The position numbers and the translations under genes are program-made. A DNA stretch of 21,827 nt from CAZART01 sp964487555 (GTDB lineage: Bacteria; Bacteroidota; Rhodothermia; Rhodothermales; VXPQ01), in contig CAZART010000091.1 in assembly GCA_964487555.1 (NCBI GenBank), positions 1 through 21,827 on the forward strand. The letters run 5' to 3'. Shown in pieces: positions 1-7,656 of this stretch (positions are counted from its first letter, which is position 1; each line of letters starts with the position of its first letter). The notes below the pieces were generated by a model, which was not told the origin of the DNA, did not search any database, and saw nothing but the letters and a program-made list of their open reading frames with translations.

Positions 1-1967
1 TCGGCCTTGATCTTCTGGAAGACCCCCTCGGCCTCGATGCCCTGAATTCGCGCTCTCCGCGTATTGAGATCCCCCATGACGTCGCCGACGAAATTCTCGG
101 GCACGGTCACGGTGACGTTATAGATAGGTTCGAGTATGACGGGGCTCGCCGTACGGAAAGCGTCGCGGAAACACATCCGCGCGGCCGTCTTGAAGGCATT
201 TTCGTTGGAATCGACCGCGTGCATGCCGCCGTCGAAGATCACGACGCGGCAATTTCCCACGGGGTAGCCGGCGATCGGACCGTCCTGCGTTGCTTCGAGC
301 ACGCCTTTCTGAATCGCACCGAAGAAGCGTCGCATGTCGATGACGCCGCCGACGATGGCATCGATGAAATGGATCTTTGCTCCCCAATCCGTTTCAACGA
401 CGGCCTCGTTCCGCACGCTGATGTCCGACGGAGGCTTAAATTCGCCGTTCAGCGGCTCGACCATGATCGATATGTCGGCGAACTGGCCGGCGCCGCCGGT
501 CTGCTTCTTGTGCCGGTAGCTGGATCGCGCCTGGGAGGTGATCGTCTCGCGATAAGCTACGCGCGGCCGGAAGAATTCGACGCCCACCCCGAAACGATTC
601 TTCAGCCGGTACCGGGCGACCTCGAGGTGCATCTCGCCTTGTCCGCCAAGCGTAATCTGCTTCAGATGTTGATCGTGCACGACGATGAGCGAGGGATCTT
701 CCTCGATGAGTTGATGCAGCCCCTGTGCCAGCTTGTCCTCCTCCCCTTCGCGGGTGGCGCGGATGGCCATGCGATAGCGAGGCTCCGGGAACTCGATAGG
801 TCGAACGATGATGCTTGAGCCTTTGGGACGGAGCGTGTTGTTCGTGTGGGTGTTCTTGAGCTTCACGAAAGCTCCGATGTCGCCCGCTACCAGCTTCTGA
901 ACCGGGTCGCGCTCGTGGCCGTTGATGGCGTAGGGCTGGCCGAGGCGTTCGCTGCTGCCCGTTTGCGCGTTTTCCAGATCCATTCCCTGCTCGAACGTGC
1001 CGGAGAAAATCCGCACGAAGGAATAGTCACCGACATGCTGCTCGGCCATCGTCTTGTAAATGAGCGCGATGGGCGGACCGGCCGGCCTGGCCTCGAACGG
1101 CTCGCCTTCAGCGACGTCGACCGGCGGCATCTCGACAGGTGACGGCAGCACGAAGTCGATGAAGCTCATAAGACGGGCCGAACCGATGTTTTCCGTGGCG
1201 CTGGTGACGAAGATCGGGAAGAGCTGCCGCCTCAGGATGGCCTCGTGAAGTCCCTTGCGCATTTCGTCTTCGCTGAGCTCACCTTTGTCGAAGTAGAGCT
1301 CCATGAGGTTTTCGTCGTTCTCGGCGATGTCCTCGATGAGGGTCGTGTGGAGTTGTTCGGCCTCTTCGCGAAACTCGCCGTCGATTTCGCCGATTTCGGG
1401 ATCGCCTCCGCCGATCGGAAACGTAAGCTGCTGCATCAGCAGAACGTCGATGATGGCACGGCTGCCCGATTTACCCGGGAACTGAACGACTGTGGCGCCA
1501 TGGCCGAATCGGTCTTTGAGCTGCGCGACGATGGCGCGGAAATCGGCATCCGACTTGTCGATGTGATTGATGACGAACATGGACGGCTTTTCGATCATCT
1601 CGCCGTAGGTCCAGGCGAGCTCCGTACCCACCTGGACACCCTCCACGGCATTCATTACGAAGATGGCCGTGTCGGCCACGCGAAGCGCGGAGATGACTTC
1701 ACCCATGAAGTCCGGATAACCCGGGGTGTCGATGATGTTGATTTTGTGCCCCTTCCATTCAGTATGCAGCAGCGAGTTGAATACGGACATCTGCCGCTCG
1801 TGCTCGCTTGGATGGTAGTCGCTGACGGTGCTGTTCGCCTCGACCGAGCCCATCCTGCGGATGGCGCCGGAGGCGAACAGCATGGCTTCAGCCAGCATCG
1901 TCTTCCCACTCCCCTGGTGTCCGACCAGGGCTACATTACGGACGTGATCTGCATCGTAGACGTTCAT
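1..1967 (-). CDS. Elongation factor G-like translational GTPase (EF-G2 type), 3' end cut by window edge
   Basis: Ribosome-associated GTPase of the EF-G family, which drives translocation or ribosome recycling. 655 codons are visible; about 40 residues of domain V lie outside the window. G1 is GHQGSGKT (residues 16-23), G3 is DTPGYPDF (80-87) and G4 is NHID (134-137). The usual switch I RGITI motif is replaced by ERQMSV (57-62). Canonical EF-G has GHIDAGKT, DTPGHVDF and NKMD, so this is most likely a paralogue (EF-G2-like) rather than the main fusA product. The domain IV tip retains HAVDSNENAFK, with the conserved His near the decoding centre. The ATG at 1967 is chosen because a GGAGG lies 7 bases upstream. 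The gene is divergent from tsaB. The family is certain; which EF-G paralogue it is remains less so. Confidence 0.93.
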   Translation of the reverse strand, partial: MNVYDADHVRNVALVGHQGSGKTMLAEAMLFASGAIRRMGSVEANSTVSDYHPSEHERQMSVFNSLLHTEWKGHKINIIDTPGYPDFMGEVISALRVADTAIFVMNAVEGVQVGTELAWTYGEMIEKPSMFVINHIDKSDADFRAIVAQLKDRFGHGATVVQFPGKSGSRAIIDVLLMQQLTFPIGGGDPEIGEIDGEFREEAEQLHTTLIEDIAENDENLMELYFDKGELSEDEMRKGLHEAILRRQLFPIFVTSATENIGSARLMSFIDFVLPSPVEMPPVDVAEGEPFEARPAGPPIALIYKTMAEQHVGDYSFVRIFSGTFEQGMDLENAQTGSSERLGQPYAINGHERDPVQKLVAGDIGAFVKLKNTHTNNTLRPKGSSIIVRPIEFPEPRYRMAIRATREGEEDKLAQGLHQLIEEDPSLIVVHDQHLKQITLGGQGEMHLEVARYRLKNRFGVGVEFFRPRVAYRETITSQARSSYRHKKQTGGAGQFADISIMVEPLNGEFKPPSDISVRNEAVVETDWGAKIHFIDAIVGGVIDMRRFFGAIQKGVLEATQDGPIAGYPVGNCRVVIFDGGMHAVDSNENAFKTAARMCFRDAFRTASPVILEPIYNVTVTVPENFVGDVMGDLNTRRARIQGIEAEGVFQKIKA

Positions 1968-1974
1968 AGAACTT

Positions 1975-1979
1975 CCTCC
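1975..1979 (-). promoter_or_regulatory. Shine-Dalgarno site of the EF-G-like gene
   Basis: On the minus strand GGAGG lies 7 bases before the ATG at 1967. It is one of the few strong ribosome binding sites in the window and fixes the start. Confidence 0.75.
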
Positions 1980-2178
1980 ATGTTTGATATCCGCCACGCC
2001 GTCATCGAGCGCCGCGTGCGGTAATATTCGGATGCTACTGCAAAGATCGATGCACCGAAAGCGGCTCCAACCCCTAATGCATGGCCGGTGACAATCCTAC
2101 GTGCAGGCCGAAGCCTTCGTGCATCATCCATTCTGATAGCCGGCCGGAGCCGGCGCGGATTTGTCCATAGACGCAGCG

Positions 2179-2206
2179 GGCGCGTCGCGTAGCACGCGGA
2201 CGCGCC
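2179..2206. repeat. Strong imperfect inverted repeat (hairpin) in the divergent region
   Basis: GGCGCGTC plus GCGT (2179-2190) pairs with ACGC, one bulged G, and GACGCGCC (2194-2206) across an AGC loop. That gives a 12-base-pair GC-rich stem with a single bulge. No T-tract follows on either strand, and both flanking genes point away from it. It is therefore not an obvious terminator; it could be a structured leader of the EF-G-like mRNA or a protein-binding site. Confidence 0.6.
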
Positions 2207-2446
2207 TGTAACGTTTGAAAACCGCTTCCAAATCACCTCTTAGTTCGGGCGGTGTTCCATGGAGGCGGCAATCGTTCCGGCCGGCGTGAACAGGGTCCCG
2301 ATCTCCGTTTGACACGTCGTTTTCCACGGGATTGCTCTGCGTGAAAAGAACGGATGCAGAGATGGGCAAATGCGCAAAAACAGAACCCCTTCGGTACTGC
2401 CTCGTCTAAAATACACCTGCCTAAAAAATAATCAAGAACTCGTTTC

Positions 2447-3172
2447 GTGCTGAATCTGCTGGCCATCGAAACGGCGACGAGTGTCTGCAGCGTGGCGCTC
2501 TTGACGAGCGGTCTCGTTTCCGTCGAACTCACCCTCAACCGCCCCCGTGCGCACGCCGAGAACCTCGTTCCGCTTCTCGCTGATACGTTGCGCTACGGCG
2601 GGTTGAAGGCCTCAGACGTGGATGTGGTGGCGGTATCGGCGGGTCCTGGATCGTACACGGGCCTCCGAATCGGGGCCAGTACGGCCAAAGGTCTGGCGAG
2701 GGCCGTGGATGCCGCGCTCGTCGCGGTGCCCTCGCTGGAGGCGCTCGCCTATGGCTCAAGAAGCGCCGTGCCCGAAGGGGACGTTATCGTCGCCGCTTTC
2801 GATGCGCGCCGCGACGAGGTGTTTGCCGCCGCATTCAAGATCGCAGGATCGTCCGGGGATCTAATTCCGTGGCGGCCGACGAGTGCCGTGCGGGCGGACG
2901 AGGTGGCGGAATGGCTCGGCAAGCTCGACAGCCGTGCCGTTTGCGTCGGCGACGGCGGAGAGAGGGCGCAGATCGCGCTTTCCGGAGCCGGCCTTGCCGC
3001 AGATCGGCTCCCGGAAGCCGTACATCCTCGCGCCGGCTGGGTGGCCGTACTGGGTGCCGAGCGCTTTGCGCGTGGAGAGACGGTCGACCCCGCGCTGTTC
3101 GAACCCCATTATCTGAAGGAATTCGTGGCAAAGAAGCCGTCGGCAACCGCCTTCGAGAAACTTCAATTCTAG
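2447..3172 (+). CDS. tsaB: tRNA threonylcarbamoyladenosine biosynthesis protein TsaB
   Basis: TsaB is the non-catalytic partner of TsaD in the cytoplasmic complex that places N6-threonylcarbamoyl groups on A37 of ANN-decoding tRNAs, together with TsaC and TsaE. The 241-residue product has the typical start (LLAIETATSVCSVALL, residues 4-19), the HAENL segment (36-40) and the family hallmark SAGPGSYTGLRIG (64-76). Its length is normal for bacterial TsaB. The start is a GTG: the family begins a few residues before the L-A-I-E-T strand, and no upstream ATG fits. The ribosome binding site is weak. accD follows after 110 bases on the same strand. No tsaC, tsaD or tsaE is in the window. Confidence 0.94.
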   Translation: MLNLLAIETATSVCSVALLTSGLVSVELTLNRPRAHAENLVPLLADTLRYGGLKASDVDVVAVSAGPGSYTGLRIGASTAKGLARAVDAALVAVPSLEALAYGSRSAVPEGDVIVAAFDARRDEVFAAAFKIAGSSGDLIPWRPTSAVRADEVAEWLGKLDSRAVCVGDGGERAQIALSGAGLAADRLPEAVHPRAGWVAVLGAERFARGETVDPALFEPHYLKEFVAKKPSATAFEKLQF

Positions 3173-3271
3173 CGTCGCGGCATCTCTCGTGGCGAACGTC
3201 TATTATTGATGAAACGCGACCTAAGCGTCCACCCGAGCACGTGCAAGAGGCCGCCACGTGCGCTATGTTTC

Positions 3272-3275
3272 GAGG
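3272..3275 (+). promoter_or_regulatory. Ribosome binding site deciding the accD start
   Basis: GAGG lies 7 bases before the ATG at 3283. An in-frame ATG at 3265 has no comparable site, so 3283 is preferred. Confidence 0.55.
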
Positions 3276-3282
3276 AATTGAA

Positions 3283-4179
3283 ATGGAGACGAACGGAAGA
3301 TCCGGCTCCGAGAAGTTAACCGATATTCAGCGAATGGCTTGGTTCAAGCGACAGAAGGCGGGCATTCTCACGGATCTGAAGGAGCAGAACGAAGCTCCCG
3401 AAGGCCAGTGGGTGAAATGTCCGCTTACCGGAGAGATCGTCAACCGCCGCGAGGTGGAGGAAAATCTCCTCGTCGTGCCGACTTCCGGCTATCATTTCTC
3501 CATGAGCAGCCTCGGTTATTTTCGATGCATCTTCGACGAGGGCCGTTTCGAGCTGTTCGATGAGGATCTCCTCTCGACGGACCCGCTCGACTTTAAAGAT
3601 CGCAAGGACTATGGAAGTCGCCTCGAGGCCGCGCGTGAGAAGACCGGCCTGAATGACGCCGCTCGCGCGGCAATGGGAACTGTGGGTGGACGGCGCCTCT
3701 CCGCCGCCGCGATGGACTTTTCGTTCATCGGCGGGTCCATGGGCTCCGTCGTCGGAGAAATCATCTCCGGCGCCATTCGGCGAGCATACGGCGAAAAGAC
3801 ACCGTTGTTGATCATCTCGCAAAGCGGCGGCGCCCGCATGATGGAGGGCGCACTTAGCCTTATGCAAATGGCGAAGACGAGCGCGCATCTGAGCCGGCTT
3901 CACCAAGAAGGCCTACCATTCATCTCCCTTTTGACCAATCCAACGACGGGCGGCGTCACCGCCTCGTTCGCCATGCTGGGCGATTTCAATCTAGCCGAGC
4001 CGGGTGCGCTCATCGGATTCGCCGGTCCGCGCGTTATCCGCGAGACCATCGGTCAAGACTTGCCGGAAGACTTCCAGAGCGCCGAATTCCTCAAGGAACA
4101 CGGCTTCATCGACTTCATCGTGGATCGCCGGGAGCTCCGGGAAACGCTGGTGAAGGTATTGGACCTGGTGATGGGATAG
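3283..4179 (+). CDS. accD: Acetyl-CoA carboxylase carboxyltransferase subunit beta
   Basis: β subunit of the carboxyltransferase that, with AccA, moves the carboxyl group from biotin-AccB to acetyl-CoA to give malonyl-CoA, the first committed step of fatty acid synthesis. The product is 298 residues. The crotonase-fold core is intact: MDFSFIGGSMGSVVGE (144-159), SQSGGARMMEGALSLMQMAK (179-198), TNPTTGGVTASFAMLGD (218-234) and GFAGPRVIRETIGQ (245-258). The N-terminal zinc ribbon is degenerate. The two cysteine pairs of the family align with CPLT (46-49) and VPTS (65-68) at the normal 15-residue spacing, so only Cys46 remains. The reading frame stays open upstream into tsaB, but family alignment and the GAGG site favour 3283. 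The gene is convergent with the kinase gene 24 bases downstream. accA is not in the window. Confidence 0.95.
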   Translation: METNGRSGSEKLTDIQRMAWFKRQKAGILTDLKEQNEAPEGQWVKCPLTGEIVNRREVEENLLVVPTSGYHFSMSSLGYFRCIFDEGRFELFDEDLLSTDPLDFKDRKDYGSRLEAAREKTGLNDAARAAMGTVGGRRLSAAAMDFSFIGGSMGSVVGEIISGAIRRAYGEKTPLLIISQSGGARMMEGALSLMQMAKTSAHLSRLHQEGLPFISLLTNPTTGGVTASFAMLGDFNLAEPGALIGFAGPRVIRETIGQDLPEDFQSAEFLKEHGFIDFIVDRRELRETLVKVLDLVMG

Positions 4180-4203
4180 GGGGTTGGGCTGTGCGACATC
4201 ATG

Positions 4204-6693
4204 CTAGCCGGAGGCCGCTTCGAGCGCGTGCAACGCCAACTGCGTGTGTTCTACCATTTCGTGATCATCGTCGTAGCGATTCCCGATTCGGATGCGATTT
4301 TCGCGCAGAATCGAACGTGCCGCCGCGATGCGCCCCCGTTCGCTTAGACTCACGGCCAGGTAGTGTCGGGCCAGCAGCACACGGCTGTCGTCGCGCGGAA
4401 GCTGCTCGCCGAGGATCTCCGCTGCTTCGCGAAGGTGGGTTTCCGCCTCACTACGGCGCCCGAGATCCAGGGAAACGCGGCCGAGCCGGTAGAGTGTGTA
4501 AGCGATCGACATACTTCCGGAAGGAAGCACCTCCCTTCTCGATTTCAGAATTTCGCGCAAAAGCGGGTCCGCTTCTTCAGGCAGACCACTGTCGTGCAGA
4601 AGGGCGGCAAGATTGTTCATCGCGAGCAGCGTGGCCGGATGATGTCGACCGAGGTTCTCACGGTAGAGCTGGATGGCCTCTTCGAGCAGCTCACGAGAAC
4701 GATCCGGCTGGTCCTGTTCCAGTCGCAACCCGACATCGTTCAGCAGCTCGGCAATACGGGTGGCATTCTTCTCCGGGCGCAGCTTATAGATCGCGAGAGC
4801 CTGTTCAAAGAGCGTGTCGGCGTCCGCCGGATTCGGCTGGCCAAGCGCGAAAAACTGTAGCGCCGCCGCGACTTCGTCGCTCTGGGGCCCGTGAATGCGA
4901 CGCAAGAGCGTCAGGCCTTCCATGAAAGCGGCATCCCGGTCGGGGGCGTCCGTCGGCATAGCCAGCGCTCGCCAGAGCATGCTGGCCGCGTAGTCGGGAT
5001 CAGCGACGCCGAGCGAATTGCGCCGAATGTTCGACGCAGATTCGAAGTAAGAGACCGCTTCTTCGAGACGGCGCTGAGAATAGCGGATAGAACCCAACGC
5101 GTGCAGCGACGCTGCCACATCCGGGTGATCGTGGGAAAGATGCGCGCGCCGGAGCGCGAGCGATTTTGCGACGAGCGAATCCGCCTTACGAATGGCGGAG
5201 AGATCGTGGTAGATCGCACCGAGCGTCTCCAGCAGCTCGGCATAGATGAGCGGCTCCGAGGCAAGCTCATCGAGGGTGCGTGCTCCCTCGTCAACCAGAG
5301 ATAATGCGGCCTCCGCAACGTTGGATCTATGCTCCAGGCCGGGACTCGCATCCTGAAACAGCCCCTTAAGGAACGTCGCCACACGCTGCACCTTGCGCGC
5401 TTCAAGCTCCGTCCGCGAACGCTCCGCCTCGATCTGCTGCCACTGAAACGTCACGGTGACGGCGTAGGCCAAGAGCAGAACGACGAAGGCCGTCGTGACC
5501 GCAACAGACACGCGATGGCGGCGGATAAACTTTCGCGCCTGATAGGCCGCGGATGGTGGACGGGCCGAGATTGGGGTTGAGCTGAGAAAGCGTTCGAGAT
5601 CGTCGGCCAGATCATCTGCCGAGTCGTACCGGTCTTCCGGATCCTTTTCAAGGCACTTCAAGACAATGGTATCGAGATCTCCACGCAGCCTGCGATAGTG
5701 CCGCCCGCGAATCGACGCTCGAACGTCGCCTGAACGCTTCCGAAGGATGGCGCCGTCCGATGGAGGTTGCACTACCGCGTCGCAGATGCTCGCCTCGAGC
5801 CGTCCAGGTGAGGATCGGTCCACCGAATAGGGCCGACGGCCGGCGATGAGCTCATACAAAATGATCCCGAGGGAATACACGTCCGCCGCGGTGGAGATTG
5901 GCTCGCCGAGCACTTGCTCGGGAGCCGCGTATTCGGGCGTCATGTGCCGGAGTCCGTTCTGCGTCCTCGGGGTCACCGGGTTGTCCTCATCGAGCAGTTT
6001 CGCAATGCCAAAGTCGACGAGTTTCACGTTTCCGTCCGCATCCACCAATACGTTGTTCGGCTTGAGATCCCGATGAACGATGAGACGACGGTGCGCAAAC
6101 GACACGGCTCGGGCGGCTTGGATAAATAGCCGGATGCGCGGCTCGAGACGCACGTCGTGGCGCTCGCAGTAGGCGTCGATAGGCTCGCCGTCCACGAGCT
6201 CCATGGCGAAATAGGGCCTCCCGTCTTCGGACCATCCTCCGTCGTAAAGTCGGGCAATGCTGGGATGCTCGAGCCCCGCCAGAATCTGACGTTCGGCCCA
6301 AAAACGCCGATTGAGATCCTCGCCCATGCCGGGTGGAACAACCTTCAGCGCGACCTCGCGCTCGTAATGGGCATCGCTTCGCACGGCGCGAAACACGGCG
6401 CCCATCCCCCCGCTCCCAATCTGCTCCCGAAGAATGTACGGGCCGATTCGCTGGATTTCTTCGGCGACGGCGTCGTCATCAGGTACGAGCGTCGCCGCGG
6501 CGCCTACTTCGAAAAGATCGTCGTCGAGGCCATGCAGATCGAGAAGCGACGACACCTCCGTTTTCAGCTTACGATCACTCCCGCACGCAGCATTCAGAAA
6601 AGCCTCCACTTCTTCCGGCGGCTTCTCGAGCGCTTCGTCGAGCAGCTTCTTTACGGTGTTCCAGTGAGCGTTCGCCGTCGCAGCGTCATTCAT
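4204..6693 (-). CDS. Transmembrane Ser/Thr protein kinase with C-terminal TPR region
   Basis: Hanks-type kinase of 829 residues. An N-terminal segment (about 1-80) precedes the kinase domain (about 85-370). That domain has the P-loop GSGGMG (93-98), catalytic Lys in VALKV (117), HRDLKPNN (207-214) with catalytic Asp209, DFG (227-229) and the APE-type motif AAPEQ (256-260), so it should be active. One membrane segment lies at about 396-414. The remaining 400 residues are helical repeats of tetratricopeptide type, some with the HPDVA/LGxxxxxxGR pattern of TPR_12/NB-ARC-style repeats. The predicted layout is a cytoplasmic kinase with an outside sensor region. It starts 4 bases after the stop of the ECF sigma gene, so the two are almost certainly co-transcribed and translationally coupled. 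The sigma factor is the most likely substrate (inference). Confidence 0.93.
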   Translation of the reverse strand: MNDAATANAHWNTVKKLLDEALEKPPEEVEAFLNAACGSDRKLKTEVSSLLDLHGLDDDLFEVGAAATLVPDDDAVAEEIQRIGPYILREQIGSGGMGAVFRAVRSDAHYEREVALKVVPPGMGEDLNRRFWAERQILAGLEHPSIARLYDGGWSEDGRPYFAMELVDGEPIDAYCERHDVRLEPRIRLFIQAARAVSFAHRRLIVHRDLKPNNVLVDADGNVKLVDFGIAKLLDEDNPVTPRTQNGLRHMTPEYAAPEQVLGEPISTAADVYSLGIILYELIAGRRPYSVDRSSPGRLEASICDAVVQPPSDGAILRKRSGDVRASIRGRHYRRLRGDLDTIVLKCLEKDPEDRYDSADDLADDLERFLSSTPISARPPSAAYQARKFIRRHRVSVAVTTAFVVLLLAYAVTVTFQWQQIEAERSRTELEARKVQRVATFLKGLFQDASPGLEHRSNVAEAALSLVDEGARTLDELASEPLIYAELLETLGAIYHDLSAIRKADSLVAKSLALRRAHLSHDHPDVAASLHALGSIRYSQRRLEEAVSYFESASNIRRNSLGVADPDYAASMLWRALAMPTDAPDRDAAFMEGLTLLRRIHGPQSDEVAAALQFFALGQPNPADADTLFEQALAIYKLRPEKNATRIAELLNDVGLRLEQDQPDRSRELLEEAIQLYRENLGRHHPATLLAMNNLAALLHDSGLPEEADPLLREILKSRREVLPSGSMSIAYTLYRLGRVSLDLGRRSEAETHLREAAEILGEQLPRDDSRVLLARHYLAVSLSERGRIAAARSILRENRIRIGNRYDDDHEMVEHTQLALHALEAASG

Positions 6694-6697
6694 CGGC

Positions 6698-7258
6698 CTA
6701 ATTCCTCATTTCGCGGCTCAGCCATAGCTTCGCCGTTCTCCAGTCTCTCTTTACGGTGGAAGGGGATATATCCAGCGCCGTCGCCGTCTCGTCGACGGTC
6801 GTTCCCCCAAAAAAGCGGCATTCGACAATCTGAGCCTGGCGCGCATCGATCTTCTCAAGCACCTCCAGTGCGTGATGTATGGTGAGAACGGTCTCCGCAT
6901 GATTGACCGCGCCGGCGTCGACGTCATTTAACGACTTCGGCCTCAGCCGACCGCCTCGCTTGTCGGCATGGCGTCGCCTTGCCCGCTGCACGAGCACCTG
7001 GCGCATTGCTCGAGCGGCCACCGCGAAAAAGTGCGAGCGGCCTTCCCAGTCGGCATCATGGTGGTCTACGAGCCGGAAATACGCCTCGTGAACGAGCCCT
7101 GTCGTGCTGATTGTCGCGTGCCGTTCGCGGCGCAACTCCCGGTGCGCTCGTCGATGCAGATCTTCGTATACGATAGGAAGAAGTTCGTCCAGCGCCTCCC
7201 GATCTCCTCCTCTCAGTCGATGGAGAAGGAACGTCACGTTTTCCTTGGAGCGTGCCAT
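6698..7258 (-). CDS. ECF-type RNA polymerase sigma factor, kinase-associated (Sig-70_X6/TIGR02999-like)
   Basis: 186-residue group IV sigma factor with σ2 (about 10-100) and σ4 (about 128-184) but no σ1 or σ3. The σ4 helix-turn-helix is recognisable in RQAQIVECRFFGG...TALDISPSTVKRDWRTAKLWL. It resembles the TIGR02999 group that is often encoded next to Ser/Thr kinases with TPR repeats in Planctomycetes, Acidobacteria and others. The segment normally reading DAEDLVQE is here ISTTGLVHE (50-58), so the acidic residues that contact RNA polymerase are replaced by Ser51, Thr52 and Thr53. In the studied ECF43 system (EcfP/PknT of Vibrio parahaemolyticus) phosphorylation of a Thr in this region activates the sigma factor. 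No anti-sigma gene adjoins. The ATG at 7258 has a poor ribosome binding site. Confidence 0.9.
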   Translation of the reverse strand: MARSKENVTFLLHRLRGGDREALDELLPIVYEDLHRRAHRELRRERHATISTTGLVHEAYFRLVDHHDADWEGRSHFFAVAARAMRQVLVQRARRRHADKRGGRLRPKSLNDVDAGAVNHAETVLTIHHALEVLEKIDARQAQIVECRFFGGTTVDETATALDISPSTVKRDWRTAKLWLSREMRN

Positions 7259-7281
7259 CTACTACTGCATTTCGTTACTCC

Positions 7282-7310
7282 TGACGGTCCGTCACAATCC
7301 CGTCACAATC
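7282..7310. promoter_or_regulatory. Repeat cluster upstream of the ECF sigma gene (candidate operator or promoter)
   Basis: Two perfect tandem copies of CCGTCACAATC lie at 7289-7299 and 7300-7310. The first also forms the right arm of the inverted repeat TGACGG-T-CCGTCA (7282-7294). They begin about 24 bases upstream of the sigma start codon at 7258. A further CCGTCAC lies at 7379-7385. Such an array suggests binding of a regulator or autoregulation; that role is inference. Confidence 0.5.
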
Positions 7311-7411
7311 AAGATGACCTCTCGTGCGTGGACAGCGCACAACGAAAGGTAGGTCGCGCTGTATCCGAATCTCAAACGCCGTCACCCCCAGGAAGGCCTC
7401 TCAAGAAGAAT

Positions 7412-7469
7412 TTAAAGCAAAAGCCCGGCTGTGTGCGGCAGCCGGGCTCGACGGAGCGTTGAGGCTCCG
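7412..7469 (-). terminator. Rho-independent terminator (minus strand) with two hairpins
   Basis: On the minus strand a first hairpin CGGAGC/GCTCCG (7452-7469) is followed by a strong one, AGCCCGGCTG/CAGCCGGGCT (7422-7448, 10 base pairs, 7-base loop). Then comes TTTTGCTTTAAA. The orientation fits termination of transcripts from the acidic-protein gene (7657-7983) before the sigma/kinase operon, which implies the sigma gene has its own promoter. Confidence 0.8.
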
Positions 7470-7656
7470 CGTAGCAACGTCTCATCGGAAATGTGTGACG
7501 ATTGCTGTGTTGATACACGAAGAAACGCAAGGCGTGTTACGTTTCGAGTGTGAATTCGCGCGCCAGGCGATGGACGTGCGTGGCTGCCACACATCCAGTC
7601 TCTAGCGACGATCCTCTGAGCCCATGATCTGATCTCGCGGGACGCGGCCGATAAAT

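Larger units (their letters stand above)
1968..2446. other. Divergent intergenic region between the EF-G-like gene and tsaB
   Basis: 479 bases between two divergent genes must hold the promoters of both. The centre is GC-rich and structured, with a strong hairpin at 2179-2206. The 100 bases before tsaB are AT-rich, including TAAAAT at 2407-2412. A TTGACA is present at 2309-2314 but has no convincing partner at 17 bases. Small minus-strand open frames here do not show the GC-rich third positions of the real genes, so I do not call them. Confidence 0.5.
7259..7656. other. Intergenic region between the acidic-protein gene and the ECF sigma gene
   Basis: 398 bases without a convincing gene. From left to right it holds the repeat cluster upstream of the sigma gene (7282-7310), a small hairpin GTGCG/CGCAC (7324-7340), a fourth CCGTCAC (7379-7385), the double-hairpin terminator (7412-7469), and about 190 bases of 3' untranslated sequence of the acidic-protein gene in which I see nothing recognisable. 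Confidence 0.5.

Noticed and set aside
219..2024. Plus-strand open frames (219-818, 846-1142, 1245-2024) opposite the EF-G-like gene
   Set aside because: The minus strand has a continuous EF-G frame with all GTPase motifs; the plus-strand frames are antisense shadows.
1964..2236. 90-codon minus-strand frame (GTG start) that overlaps the EF-G start by ATGA and has a short hydrophobic stretch
   Set aside because: Its third codon positions are mixed rather than GC-rich as in the real genes, it runs through the hairpin at 2179-2206, and it resembles nothing. The ATGA overlap is probably chance, though a homologue search would settle it.
3201..3206. TATTAT as a -10 box for accD
   Set aside because: No acceptable -35 element lies 16-18 bases upstream, and accD may be read through from tsaB.
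3237..3261. Two CACGTG palindromes shortly before accD
   Set aside because: Six-base palindromes are frequent in GC-rich DNA, and with only two copies there is no further symmetry.
4191..4925. 244-codon plus-strand frame opposite the kinase's TPR region
   Set aside because: It has an arginine-rich, low-complexity translation typical of an antisense shadow of a GC-rich gene.
7470..7656. Possible small RNA or tRNA in the stretch after the acidic-protein gene
   Set aside because: I found no cloverleaf, no T-loop-like motif in the right setting and no internal terminator. It looks like an ordinary 3' untranslated region.
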